Assembly (NCBI GenBank): GCA_965365465.1
Contig: CBDUBU010000243.1
Span: 1 to 6,331, forward strand
DNA from: CBDUBU01 sp965365465
GTDB lineage: Bacteria > Bacteroidota > Rhodothermia > Rhodothermales > DASSAV01
Length of the DNA stretch: 6,331 bases
Direction: 5' to 3'
Shown piece by piece: positions 1 through 5,670 of the stretch (position 1 is the stretch's first letter; each line of letters starts with the position of its first letter). Below the pieces are notes generated by a model that was not told the origin of the DNA, searched no databases, and saw only the letters and a program-made list of their open reading frames with translations. A program made the translations under genes and the position numbers.

Positions 1-921
1 TCAATGCAGCCGGTCGCCTTCGTGGAGGGAGGCGCCGCGCAGGAAATCGGCGGCGGCAATGCGTCGGCGCCCTTCCTGCTGCAAATCCAGCACTTCGACG
101 GCCCCTCTCCCACAGGCGACGAGCAGGCGCGGGCCTGCCTCGAGGACGGCGCCCGGCGCTCCGGCCCCTTCGCTCCGGGCGGTGCGGTAGATTTTGAGCA
201 TCGTCTCGCCGTGCAGCGTCCACGCGCCGGGGTGGGGGGAGAGGCCGCGCCCGTGGTTATGCACCGCCTCTGCCGGCTGCTCCCAGGGAATGCGGCAGTC
301 ATCCGGGAAGATTTTCGGGGCGGGCGAGGCCAGCGCGTCATCCTGCGGCGTCGGGTTGGCGGTTCCGGCTTCGATCCGGCGGACGGTTTCCAGCACCGCC
401 TCGGCGCCCAGCAGCATCATCCGGTCATGCAGTTCCCCGGCGCTTTCATCCGGCCCGATGGACAGGCGCTTCTGCAAGATCATGTTGCCCGTATCGACCG
501 CCTTTTCCAGGAAAAAGGTGGTCACGCCGGTTTCCGTGGCGCCCTGCATGAGGGCGTGGTTGATGGGGGCGGCGCCCCGGTAACGCGGCAGCAACGACCC
601 ATGCAGATTGAAGGCGCCGTGTTTCGCCTGCATATAGACCTCCGGAGGCAAGATCCGGAACGCGACCACCACGATCACGTCCGGTGCGAGCGCCGCCACG
701 GCTTCGGCAAAAGCAGGCTCCTTTACCGACTCCGGTTGCAAAATGGTTTCGATACCGGCGCGTTCGGCGGCCTGCTTGACCGGCGTGGGAGAAACCTGCA
801 ACCCTCTCCCCCGCCGTCGATCCGGCCCCGTCGCCACGGCTACAGGTTTATAGCCGTTTTCGATCAGGATTTCCAGCGAGGGAACGGCAAAGTCCGGCGT
901 TCCCATGAAGATGATGCGCAT
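1..921 (-). CDS. fmt: Methionyl-tRNA formyltransferase
   Basis: This enzyme transfers a formyl group from 10-formyltetrahydrofolate to the amino group of Met-tRNA(fMet) in the cytoplasm, making the initiator tRNA. The 306-residue product has the usual family length. It opens with the typical MRIIFMGTPDFAVPSLE strand/loop. An N-terminal folate-binding Rossmann-type domain covers roughly residues 1-200. The catalytic signature is intact: N105 and H107 in FNLHGSLLPRYRGAAPIN (104-121), and D143 in AVDTGN. A C-terminal OB-fold-like tRNA-binding domain spans about 205-306 and includes RGLSPHPGAWT (225-235). The frame stays open upstream to 1125, but the ATG at 921-919 is chosen because family homology begins exactly there; the extra 68 codons look like no known domain. 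There is no Shine-Dalgarno site. The TGA stop occupies 3-1, so the gene is complete and its downstream neighbour lies outside the window. The product is certain; the start is nearly so. Confidence 0.97.
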   Translation of the reverse strand: MRIIFMGTPDFAVPSLEILIENGYKPVAVATGPDRRRGRGLQVSPTPVKQAAERAGIETILQPESVKEPAFAEAVAALAPDVIVVVAFRILPPEVYMQAKHGAFNLHGSLLPRYRGAAPINHALMQGATETGVTTFFLEKAVDTGNMILQKRLSIGPDESAGELHDRMMLLGAEAVLETVRRIEAGTANPTPQDDALASPAPKIFPDDCRIPWEQPAEAVHNHGRGLSPHPGAWTLHGETMLKIYRTARSEGAGAPGAVLEAGPRLLVACGRGAVEVLDLQQEGRRRIAAADFLRGASLHEGDRLH

Positions 922-1023
922 ACGCAGCCCGTGGTGTTTGGTCTGTTGGGTGGGGAAGATACGAAAGGCAGCCCGGCTGCGCACAGCCTTCGGGATTCCG
1001 GCGCCCGAGCCGATTTTTGTCCC

Positions 1024-1052
1024 GAAAAGTACACCCCCGAACAGGTTTGTAA
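1024..1052 (-). promoter_or_regulatory. Candidate fmt promoter
   Basis: Read on the minus strand, TTACAA (1052-1047) is followed after 15 bp by TACTTTTC (1031-1024). The second element matches the Bacteroidota -7 consensus TAnnTTTG at all but its last base. The upstream element is only a loose match to the -33 TTG box and the spacing is short. It would place the transcript start about 95-100 nt before the fmt ATG. This is a motif guess without experimental support. Confidence 0.22.
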
Positions 1053-1198
1053 CGCTGCGTCTGTCGATATTGGGTGCGCCGGGAAACGTCTGGCGCTTCT
1101 CATGCCGGCGGCACAGACGCTTCACCGGAACTGCACGACACGGGGGGCGTGCAGGCAGATGAAAAGAACGTTCCCAACCGGCGCAATGGACAAGGAAA

Positions 1199-1248
1199 CG
1201 GCGCGGCCTTGCCCGGCGTGTCTCCGGAGAGAGGCGTTGGCCGCGCCG
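1199..1248. repeat. Inverted repeat with 10-bp perfect arms
   Basis: The arms CGGCGCGGCC (1199-1208) and GGCCGCGCCG (1239-1248) are perfect reverse complements separated by 30 bp. The left arm plus two bases (CGGCGCGGCCTT, 1199-1210) recurs directly at 1586-1597, just beyond the second long repeat copy. It may belong to the same intergenic repeat cluster, or be one half of a boundary repeat. In GC-rich DNA a 10-bp pair like this can also arise by chance. Confidence 0.45.
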
Positions 1249-1277
1249 GGCCTCTGCCCTACCCGCCGCAACGCTGC

Positions 1278-1366
1278 CAGGCGGGCAGCAGGAAACCGCC
1301 CTCTGGAGGGGGCTGTCGCGCAGCGACGGGAGTGTCGTTGCTGGACGAAGCCGCTAAAGAAAAAAA
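1278..1366 (+). repeat. Intergenic direct repeat, copy 1 (~89 bp)
   Basis: This segment aligns without gaps to 1494-1582 at a constant offset of 216 bp. The core 1284-1344 differs from copy 2 at about five of 61 positions; similarity fades toward 1366. Two blocks are identical: 1284-1301 and 1310-1330. Inside lie two hairpins: CCCTC-TG-GAGGG (1299-1310) and GTCGC-GCA-GCGAC (1315-1327). The left edge overlaps a third, GCTGCC-N5-GGCAGC (1273-1289). The direct repetition is seen plainly; classing it as a dispersed REP-like or miniature element is inference. Confidence 0.85.
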
Positions 1367-1374
1367 CACCCTCC

Positions 1375-1450
1375 GGCCCTGGCGGGCCACCTCCCTCGGA
1401 GGGAGGGGTTGGTTCTGCCCAACATATGCTGCCGCACTCGGCGGCGCCGC
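1375..1450. repeat. Cluster of four short perfect hairpins/palindromes
   Basis: Between the two long repeat copies four symmetrical units follow each other: GGCCC-TGGC-GGGCC (1375-1388); CCTCCCTC-G-GAGGGAGG (1390-1406, 8-bp arms); GTTGG-N6-CCAAC (1408-1423); and the 10-bp palindrome GCGGCGCCGC (1441-1450). None is followed by a T tract on either strand, so they are not good intrinsic terminators. The density suggests structured repeat DNA or a structured RNA segment, but no known RNA family is recognised. Confidence 0.6.
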
Positions 1451-1465
1451 TTTCCGTCTGCCGAA

Positions 1466-1497
1466 AAAGCTTTCAGGACAGGCGCAAAGCTTTCAGG
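1466..1497 (+). repeat. 12-bp tandem direct repeat AAAGCTTTCAGG
   Basis: AAAGCTTTCAGG occurs at 1466-1477 and again at 1486-1497, a 20-bp period. The second copy runs directly into the left end of the long repeat copy 2. The shorter core CTTTCAGG appears a third time at 1595-1602, just past the right end of copy 2, so the motif flanks that copy on both sides. Confidence 0.7.
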
Positions 1498-1582
1498 TTG
1501 GCAGCAGGAAACCGCCCCCTGGAGAGGGCTGTCGCGCAGCGACGGGGGTGTTTTTGCTGGAGGAAGGCGCTGAAAAGGGAAA
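1494..1582 (+). repeat. Intergenic direct repeat, copy 2 (~89 bp)
   Basis: This is the partner of 1278-1366. The GTCGC-GCA-GCGAC hairpin is preserved exactly (1531-1543). The neighbouring CCCTC-TG-GAGGG hairpin of copy 1 is damaged here, because 1518 is C and 1525 is A, and neither change is compensated. This pattern suggests that the GTCGC hairpin is the constrained or more recently shared part. The copy is bounded by CTTTCAGG on the left (1490-1497) and on the right (1595-1602). Confidence 0.85.
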
Positions 1583-1708
1583 AACCGGCGCGGCCTTTCA
1601 GGGTTGCCGCCCCTGATCCTGTGTGCCCATCCGCAGCCCTTGAACTATCCGCGACGGCGGTTCCTGTTTGCCGAATGAAACCCTATTCCTGAACCTTTCC
1701 CGCGCCAT

Positions 1709-2782
1709 ATGATTCGCTTTCTGAAAATCCTCCTCACGGGGGCTGCTCTTTTGATCGTTCTGGCAACCCTGTTGTCCGCTCTGCGCTTCGAGCAGTGGTG
1801 GGTCCGCATCTTCGATTATCCGCGTATGCAGATCGCGGCCATCGGACTGCTCGTTCTGGTTCTGCTGGTCGCGCTCTGGAAAAAGCAGAACGGGTGGGAA
1901 CGCGCCGTAACAGGGCTGCTGGCGCTCAGCGTCGTTTATCAGGGATATCGGATGTTTCCGTACACGCCGCTCGCCCCCAAGCAGGTGCTCGAATCCGGGG
2001 AGCATTCTCCGGATTCGACCTTTTCGCTGCTCGTTGCCAACGTGCTGATGGGAAACCGGCAGGCAGACGCCCTGCTGGAGATTATCCGCACGTATGATCC
2101 TGACCTCTTTCTGGCGCTTGAGCCGAACGACTGGTGGGAAAGACAGCTCAGACCGCTGGAGGCGGAATATCCGTACACGCTCAAACGACCGATGGATAAC
2201 ACCTACGGTATGTTGCTGTATTCGCGCCTCGAACTTGTCAACCCTGAGATCAAGACGCTGGTAGAGGACAGCATCCCGTCCGTACACGCACGGGTGCGGC
2301 TGCCTTCCGGACAACTCGTGCAGTTTCACGGTCTCCACCCGGACCCGCCCAATCCGAAATACGCAAAGGAAATGACGGAACGGGATGCCGAACTGCTTCT
2401 CGTCGGCCAGGAGGTGCAGCAGGCCGGTCGCCCGGCCATCGTGGCAGGGGATTTAAACGATGTGGCCTGGTCGCATACCACTTCCCTGTTTCAGGAAATC
2501 AGCGGCCTGCTCGACCCGCGCATTGGCCGTGGCACGTACAACACCTATAACGCGAATATCCCCTTCCTGCGCTGGCCGCTCGACCACGTATTCCACTCCG
2601 AGCATTTCAAGCTGGTGCGCCTGGAGCGCGGCCCCCGCTTCGGGTCCGACCATTTTCCCATCTTCGTTGAACTTGTCACAGATCCGCAGGCGGAATGGCA
2701 GCAGGAAGAACCGGATGCGGAACCCGAAGACCTGGAGCAGGCCCGCGAGAAGATCGAAGAAGCGCGTCGTAAGAAAGAGTAG
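1709..2782 (+). CDS. Membrane-anchored endonuclease/exonuclease/phosphatase family protein
   Basis: The 357-residue product joins an N-terminal membrane region to a DNase I-like (EEP) hydrolase domain. Hydrophobic segments lie at about residues 5-25, 41-57 and 64-80. The EEP domain covers about 104-322 and retains the expected metal and catalytic set: N111 (ANVLMGN), E138 (ALEPND), H210 (GLHPDPPNP), D248 and N250 (AGDLND), D292 and H293 (PLDHVF), and D314 and H315 (GSDHFP). A highly charged, probably helical tail (329-357) ends the protein. This resembles YafD-type (COG3021) proteins, for which the substrate is usually unknown; a phosphodiesterase acting on nucleic acid or lipid head groups is possible. 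With three segments the catalytic domain would be on the opposite side from the N-terminus. No Shine-Dalgarno site precedes the ATG. The stop is 15 bp from the end of the convergent SDR gene, and no terminator is visible between them. Confidence 0.9.
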   Translation: MIRFLKILLTGAALLIVLATLLSALRFEQWWVRIFDYPRMQIAAIGLLVLVLLVALWKKQNGWERAVTGLLALSVVYQGYRMFPYTPLAPKQVLESGEHSPDSTFSLLVANVLMGNRQADALLEIIRTYDPDLFLALEPNDWWERQLRPLEAEYPYTLKRPMDNTYGMLLYSRLELVNPEIKTLVEDSIPSVHARVRLPSGQLVQFHGLHPDPPNPKYAKEMTERDAELLLVGQEVQQAGRPAIVAGDLNDVAWSHTTSLFQEISGLLDPRIGRGTYNTYNANIPFLRWPLDHVFHSEHFKLVRLERGPRFGSDHFPIFVELVTDPQAEWQQEEPDAEPEDLEQAREKIEEARRKKE

Positions 2783-2797
2783 CGCCCATGCTCCGGT

Positions 2798-3607
2798 TTA
2801 ATTGCCCAGCGCCTTGCGAACGAGGCCCATGAAGGCGAGGTCGGGCAGCAGGCGGCGCAGCTTCAGGATGCCCCGCGTTCCGACCGGATATCGCATTCTG
2901 CGCCGCCCGTCGGTTGCCGCCTTGTAAATGGTTTCGGCGACCGCCTCCGGGGAAGCGCCGTTCGCGGCGGCCTTGTTCATCGCAGGCAGGAGGCGGCCCA
3001 CGTAATCGTCGTAGGCGGTCAGCCCGTCGGCGGACAGGACATCGGCTGAACGTCCGTAGAAATCCGTCCTGATCAGCCCCGGCTCTACGATCTTTACCCG
3101 GATGCCGAAGGGTTGGAGTTCGTACTGAAGCGATTCAGAAAAGCCCTCCAATGCCCACTTCGTACCGTGGTACAGGCTGTAGAGCGGAAACGTAATGCGC
3201 CCTCCCATCGACGCGACGTTCACGAACACGCCCTGCCTGCGTTCGCGGAAATGGGGCAACACCGCCTTCGTCAATCGCAGGATGCCGTACACGTTGGTGT
3301 CAAACTGCCGGTAGATCTGTTCCTCCGAAGCTGCCTCGAACGGCCCGACGGCGGCATACCCCGCGTTATTGACCACCACATCGAGGCTGCCGAAGCGCTG
3401 TATGGCTTGCTGAACGCCAGTCTCAATGGAAGGAGCATCCGTTACGTCGAGCGGGAGGCAAAAGAGCCGCTCCCCTTCCGGCAGATCGGTAACGCGCCCC
3501 GGCGAGCGCATCGTGGCGGCCACCTTCCATCCTTGCTGGTGGAACAGGAGCGCGGCAGTCTTGCCGATCCCGCTGGAAGCGCCGGTGATAAGTACGGTTT
3601 TATTCAT
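2798..3607 (-). CDS. Classical short-chain dehydrogenase/reductase (17beta-HSD-like SDR)
   Basis: A 269-residue NAD(P)-dependent oxidoreductase with the classical Rossmann fold. Visible landmarks are the cofactor loop TGASSGIG (8-15), R34 after the second strand (which favours NADP(H)), D54 in LDVTD, NNAG (80-83), N105, the catalytic S133 and YHGTK giving Y146 and K150, and PG (176-177) before the substrate loop. LPHFRERRQGVFVNVASMGG and the EGFSESLQYELQPFGIRV helix are typical of the 17beta-HSD-like subgroup (cd05374 style). The natural substrate cannot be read from the sequence. The frame extends two codons further to a TTG at 3613, but the ATG at 3607-3605 is preferred; neither has a clear Shine-Dalgarno site. 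It is divergent from the MATE gene across a 507-bp gap, and no neighbour suggests a pathway. Confidence 0.92.
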   Translation of the reverse strand: MNKTVLITGASSGIGKTAALLFHQQGWKVAATMRSPGRVTDLPEGERLFCLPLDVTDAPSIETGVQQAIQRFGSLDVVVNNAGYAAVGPFEAASEEQIYRQFDTNVYGILRLTKAVLPHFRERRQGVFVNVASMGGRITFPLYSLYHGTKWALEGFSESLQYELQPFGIRVKIVEPGLIRTDFYGRSADVLSADGLTAYDDYVGRLLPAMNKAAANGASPEAVAETIYKAATDGRRRMRYPVGTRGILKLRRLLPDLAFMGLVRKALGN

Positions 3608-3801
3608 TTTCAATCTGGCAATGCGGAATTAACGGCAGGCCCGCGCTGCCGAGATCACCAAACGTTTTTGACAGAAACAGCCCATTCGTTCTTTTAGTTA
3701 ATCCAGTTCTGACGACAATCGCAAGTACGCACTCCAAACAGGGCATCCAGGCAACGGTTTGCAAGAGATTTTCCTATGTACCGTCAGAAGCACGTTACAG
3801 T

Positions 3802-3831
3802 TTGGTTACACGGAGTTAATCCTCGTAATAT
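3802..3831 (+). promoter_or_regulatory. Candidate sigma70-like promoter toward the MATE gene
   Basis: TTGGTT (3802-3807) and TAATAT (3826-3831) are separated by 18 bp inside the AT-rich patch. If used, transcription would begin near 3838 and leave a leader of roughly 275 nt before the MATE ATG, containing the palindromes at 3961-3975 and 4089-4098. The match to consensus is moderate, and Bacteroidota-type promoters differ from this form, so it is only a candidate. Confidence 0.28.
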
Positions 3832-3960
3832 GTACTTGTAGCCTCTCGTTGCATATCTTAATCATTCATATGCTTTTCTTCACGTCCGCACAGGGCCGTT
3901 TGATGAGATTGATCCGACCTATCGCTTACGCGGCTGCCTGATCTGCCGCCTGCCAGTCTG

Positions 3961-3975
3961 ACTGCCGCCGGCAGT
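3961..3975. promoter_or_regulatory. Palindrome ACTGCC-GCC-GGCAGT, possible operator
   Basis: Six-base perfect arms flank a 3-bp centre, and TTT follows on the plus strand. It overlaps a second palindrome, CAGTC-T-GACTG (3954-3964), so the two folds would be mutually exclusive in RNA. Its arms match the palindrome at 4089-4098. Operator, RNA hairpin and weak terminator are all possible readings. Confidence 0.35.
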
Positions 3976-4088
3976 TTCAGGCTGCACGCCCCTGCGTCAC
4001 ACCCGTGACACCCTCCAGGGCGATCTTTCCGTATTCTTCTGTCTCCCCTTTCTTTTCCGGTCGGCTTGCCTTGATTGCGCCGTACGAG

Positions 4089-4098
4089 CTGCCGGCAG
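4089..4098. promoter_or_regulatory. Palindrome CTGCCGGCAG just upstream of the MATE start
   Basis: A perfect 10-bp palindrome ending 16 bp before the MATE ATG. It is the same CTGCC/GGCAG pair as at 3961-3975, without the 3-bp centre. Two related palindromes upstream of an efflux gene would suit a dimeric repressor of the kind that often controls such pumps, but no regulator gene is present in the window. Confidence 0.35.
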
Positions 4099-4114
4099 TC
4101 TCTATCATAACACC

Positions 4115-5647
4115 ATGACGCCTTTCTCTGACGGCCCGACGGCCGAAAAGACGTTGCCGGATGTACTGCGCCCGGAAGGCGCAGCCTCTTCCAGCAGATC
4201 CGCGCAAACCCCGGAGACGCTTCCGCCGCACGGTACTGGCCAGGCCCTCATGCGGCGGCGCTTGCGTGCGCTCGCCCGCGACCTTGCCGATGCCGTTCGC
4301 GGCACCGAACGCGACTACACCACCGGCCCCATCGGGCAGGCGCTCCTGTTGCTCTCCGTCCCGATGGTTCTGGAGATGGCAATGGAGTCTGTCTTTGCCG
4401 TGGTGGATGTGTATTTCGTAGCGTCGCTGGGTGCATCCGCCGTCGCCGCCGTCGGCCTCACGGAATCCCTGCTGACGCTCATGTACGCCGTTGCGATGGG
4501 GCTGGCCATGGGCATCACGGCGCTTGTTGCACGCCGTATCGGGGAGAAAGACCCGGAGGCGGCGGCAACGGCAGCGGTGCAGGCGGTGCTGCTGGCCGTA
4601 GCGGCCTCCGTGCCGTTTGCGCTGGCCGGGCTGTTTTTCGCAAAGGATCTCCTTGCCTTGATGGGCGCCGATGCCTGGGTGGTGGAGCATGGCTCCGGCT
4701 ACACCGTCTGGATGCTGGGCGGCAATGTCGTCATCATGCTGCTGTTCGTCCTCAACGCCATTTTTCGCGGCGCCGGGGATGCAGCGATTGCGATGCGGGT
4801 GCTCTGGCTTGCCAACGGGATCAACCTGATTCTCGACCCGGCGCTCATTTTCGGATGGGGGCCGCTTCCGAAACTGGGCGTGACCGGGGCTGCGATGGCG
4901 ACGACCATCGGGCGCGGCTGCGGAGTAGTGTTCCAGATCTGGGTGCTCCTGCGGGGCGCCAGGCACATCCGGGTGGCCCCCCGGCATCTCAAGTTCCAGC
5001 TTGAGGTGATGGCGCGGCTGGTGCGGACATCGCTTGGCGGCATCGCGCAGTTCGTAATTGCTACGTCGTCGTGGATCGGGCTGGTCCGCATCGTGGCGGT
5101 GTTCGGCAGCGAGGCGCTCGCCGGTTATACCATCGGCGTGCGCATCTTCCTGTTCACCCTGCTTCCGGCGTGGGGTTTCGCCGGAGCCGCCGCCACGCTC
5201 GTCGGTCAGAACCTGGGGGCCGAACAGCCCGACCGGGCCGCCCGGTCTGTGTGGATTGCCGGGGTAGTCACGATGGTTTTCCTCGGGATCGTCTCGGTGG
5301 CGTATCTCCTGCTCAATGAGGAACTCGTGCGGCTCTTCACGGACAACCCGCGCGTTGTTGCCTCCGGGGCAGACTGTCTCCGCATCATGGCCTACGGGTA
5401 CGTGATTTATGCCTGGGGGATGGTGATGTCGCAGGCATTCAACGGCGCCGGGGACACTCTGACGCCTACGAAGATCAACTTTGTGTGCTTCTGGATGCTG
5501 GAGATCCCGCTGGCGTACGCGCTGGCGCTGCCGTTCGGTCTGGGGGAGCGCGGGGTCTATGCCGCCATCGTCGTTGCAGAGTCTGCGCTGGCGCTCACGG
5601 CCATCGTGCTTTTCCGGCGGGGCGTCTGGAAACAGACGCAGGTATGA
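4115..5647 (+). CDS. MATE family multidrug/Na+ (or H+) antiporter
   Basis: A 510-residue inner-membrane efflux transporter of the MATE family, which exports cationic drugs or metabolites in exchange for Na+ or H+. About twelve hydrophobic segments run from residue 74 to about 501. The two-fold repeat of the family is clear: NAIFRGAGDAAIAM (214-227) in the first half corresponds to AFNGAGDTLTPTKIN (441-455) in the second. Other family features are VVDVYFVASLG (96-106), D241 in NLILDPALIFGWG and GFAGAAATLVGQNLGAEQP (354-372). Members usually have about 440-460 residues. The surplus is a hydrophilic Ser/Pro/Ala-rich N-terminus (1-65) that no MATE needs. An internal ATG at 4250 (residue 46) could be the true start; neither start has a good ribosome site. 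The stop is 23 bp from the end of convergent nadD. The substrate is unknown. Confidence 0.94.
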   Translation: MTPFSDGPTAEKTLPDVLRPEGAASSSRSAQTPETLPPHGTGQALMRRRLRALARDLADAVRGTERDYTTGPIGQALLLLSVPMVLEMAMESVFAVVDVYFVASLGASAVAAVGLTESLLTLMYAVAMGLAMGITALVARRIGEKDPEAAATAAVQAVLLAVAASVPFALAGLFFAKDLLALMGADAWVVEHGSGYTVWMLGGNVVIMLLFVLNAIFRGAGDAAIAMRVLWLANGINLILDPALIFGWGPLPKLGVTGAAMATTIGRGCGVVFQIWVLLRGARHIRVAPRHLKFQLEVMARLVRTSLGGIAQFVIATSSWIGLVRIVAVFGSEALAGYTIGVRIFLFTLLPAWGFAGAAATLVGQNLGAEQPDRAARSVWIAGVVTMVFLGIVSVAYLLLNEELVRLFTDNPRVVASGADCLRIMAYGYVIYAWGMVMSQAFNGAGDTLTPTKINFVCFWMLEIPLAYALALPFGLGERGVYAAIVVAESALALTAIVLFRRGVWKQTQV

Positions 5648-5670
5648 GAGCTTTGTCCCGTTGCAGGGCG

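Larger units (their letters stand above)
922..1708. other. Long divergent intergenic region, repeat-rich, no supported gene
   Basis: This stretch separates the divergent fmt and EEP genes. Its first ~200 bp (922-1130) are unremarkable and should hold the fmt promoter. The middle (about 1199-1602) is packed with direct repeats and short perfect hairpins, described separately. The last ~100 bp (1603-1708) should hold the EEP promoter; a weak TTGAAC at 1639 followed 20 bp later by CCTGTTTG is the best candidate I see and is not strong. Open frames cross the area on the plus strand, but their translation is rich in Arg, Pro, Gly and Cys, follows the repeat units, and matches no family I recognise. 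I read the region as non-coding. Confidence 0.75.
3608..4114. other. Divergent SDR/MATE intergenic region, AT-rich on its left side
   Basis: This region should carry the promoters of both flanking genes. About 3600-3910 is visibly richer in A and T than the rest of the window. It contains a perfect TTGACA (3668-3673) without a good -10, a candidate promoter at 3802-3831, and GCATAT-N11-ATATGC (3851-3873) followed by TTTTCTT, which looks like a weak terminator. From about 3931 it turns GC-rich: CTGCC occurs four times (3934, 3943, 3950, 3962), then come the inverted repeats GTCAC-ACCC-GTGAC (3996-4009) and CCCT-CC-AGGG (4011-4020). A 60-codon frame starting with TTG at 3759 crosses the AT-rich part and is not supported as a gene. 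No tRNA or known ncRNA is recognised. Confidence 0.7.

Noticed and set aside
922..1125. 68-codon N-terminal extension of fmt
   Set aside because: Family homology begins exactly at the ATG at 921. The upstream residues resemble no transit, signal or domain sequence.
1278..1582. CRISPR array
   Set aside because: There are only two diverged copies of about 89 bp with a long spacer and no regular repeat-spacer pattern or cas genes.
4..1692. 562-codon plus-strand open frame antisense to fmt and running through the repeat region
   Set aside because: fmt on the opposite strand is complete and unambiguous. The translation is rich in Arg, Gly, Pro and Ala with no domain, and its C-terminal part only reflects the DNA repeats.
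1598..2338. 246-codon minus-strand frame opposite the EEP gene
   Set aside because: It overlaps the well-supported EEP coding region in antisense and has no recognisable motif.
3759..3941. 60-codon plus-strand frame with hydrophobic residues, possibly a small membrane peptide
   Set aside because: It starts with TTG without a ribosome site, lies in AT-rich spacer where hydrophobic residues arise by composition, and no homologous family is recognised.
922..4114. Insertion sequence or defence system in the intergenic gaps
   Set aside because: There is no transposase, integrase, nuclease-helicase pair or toxin-antitoxin frame in either gap.
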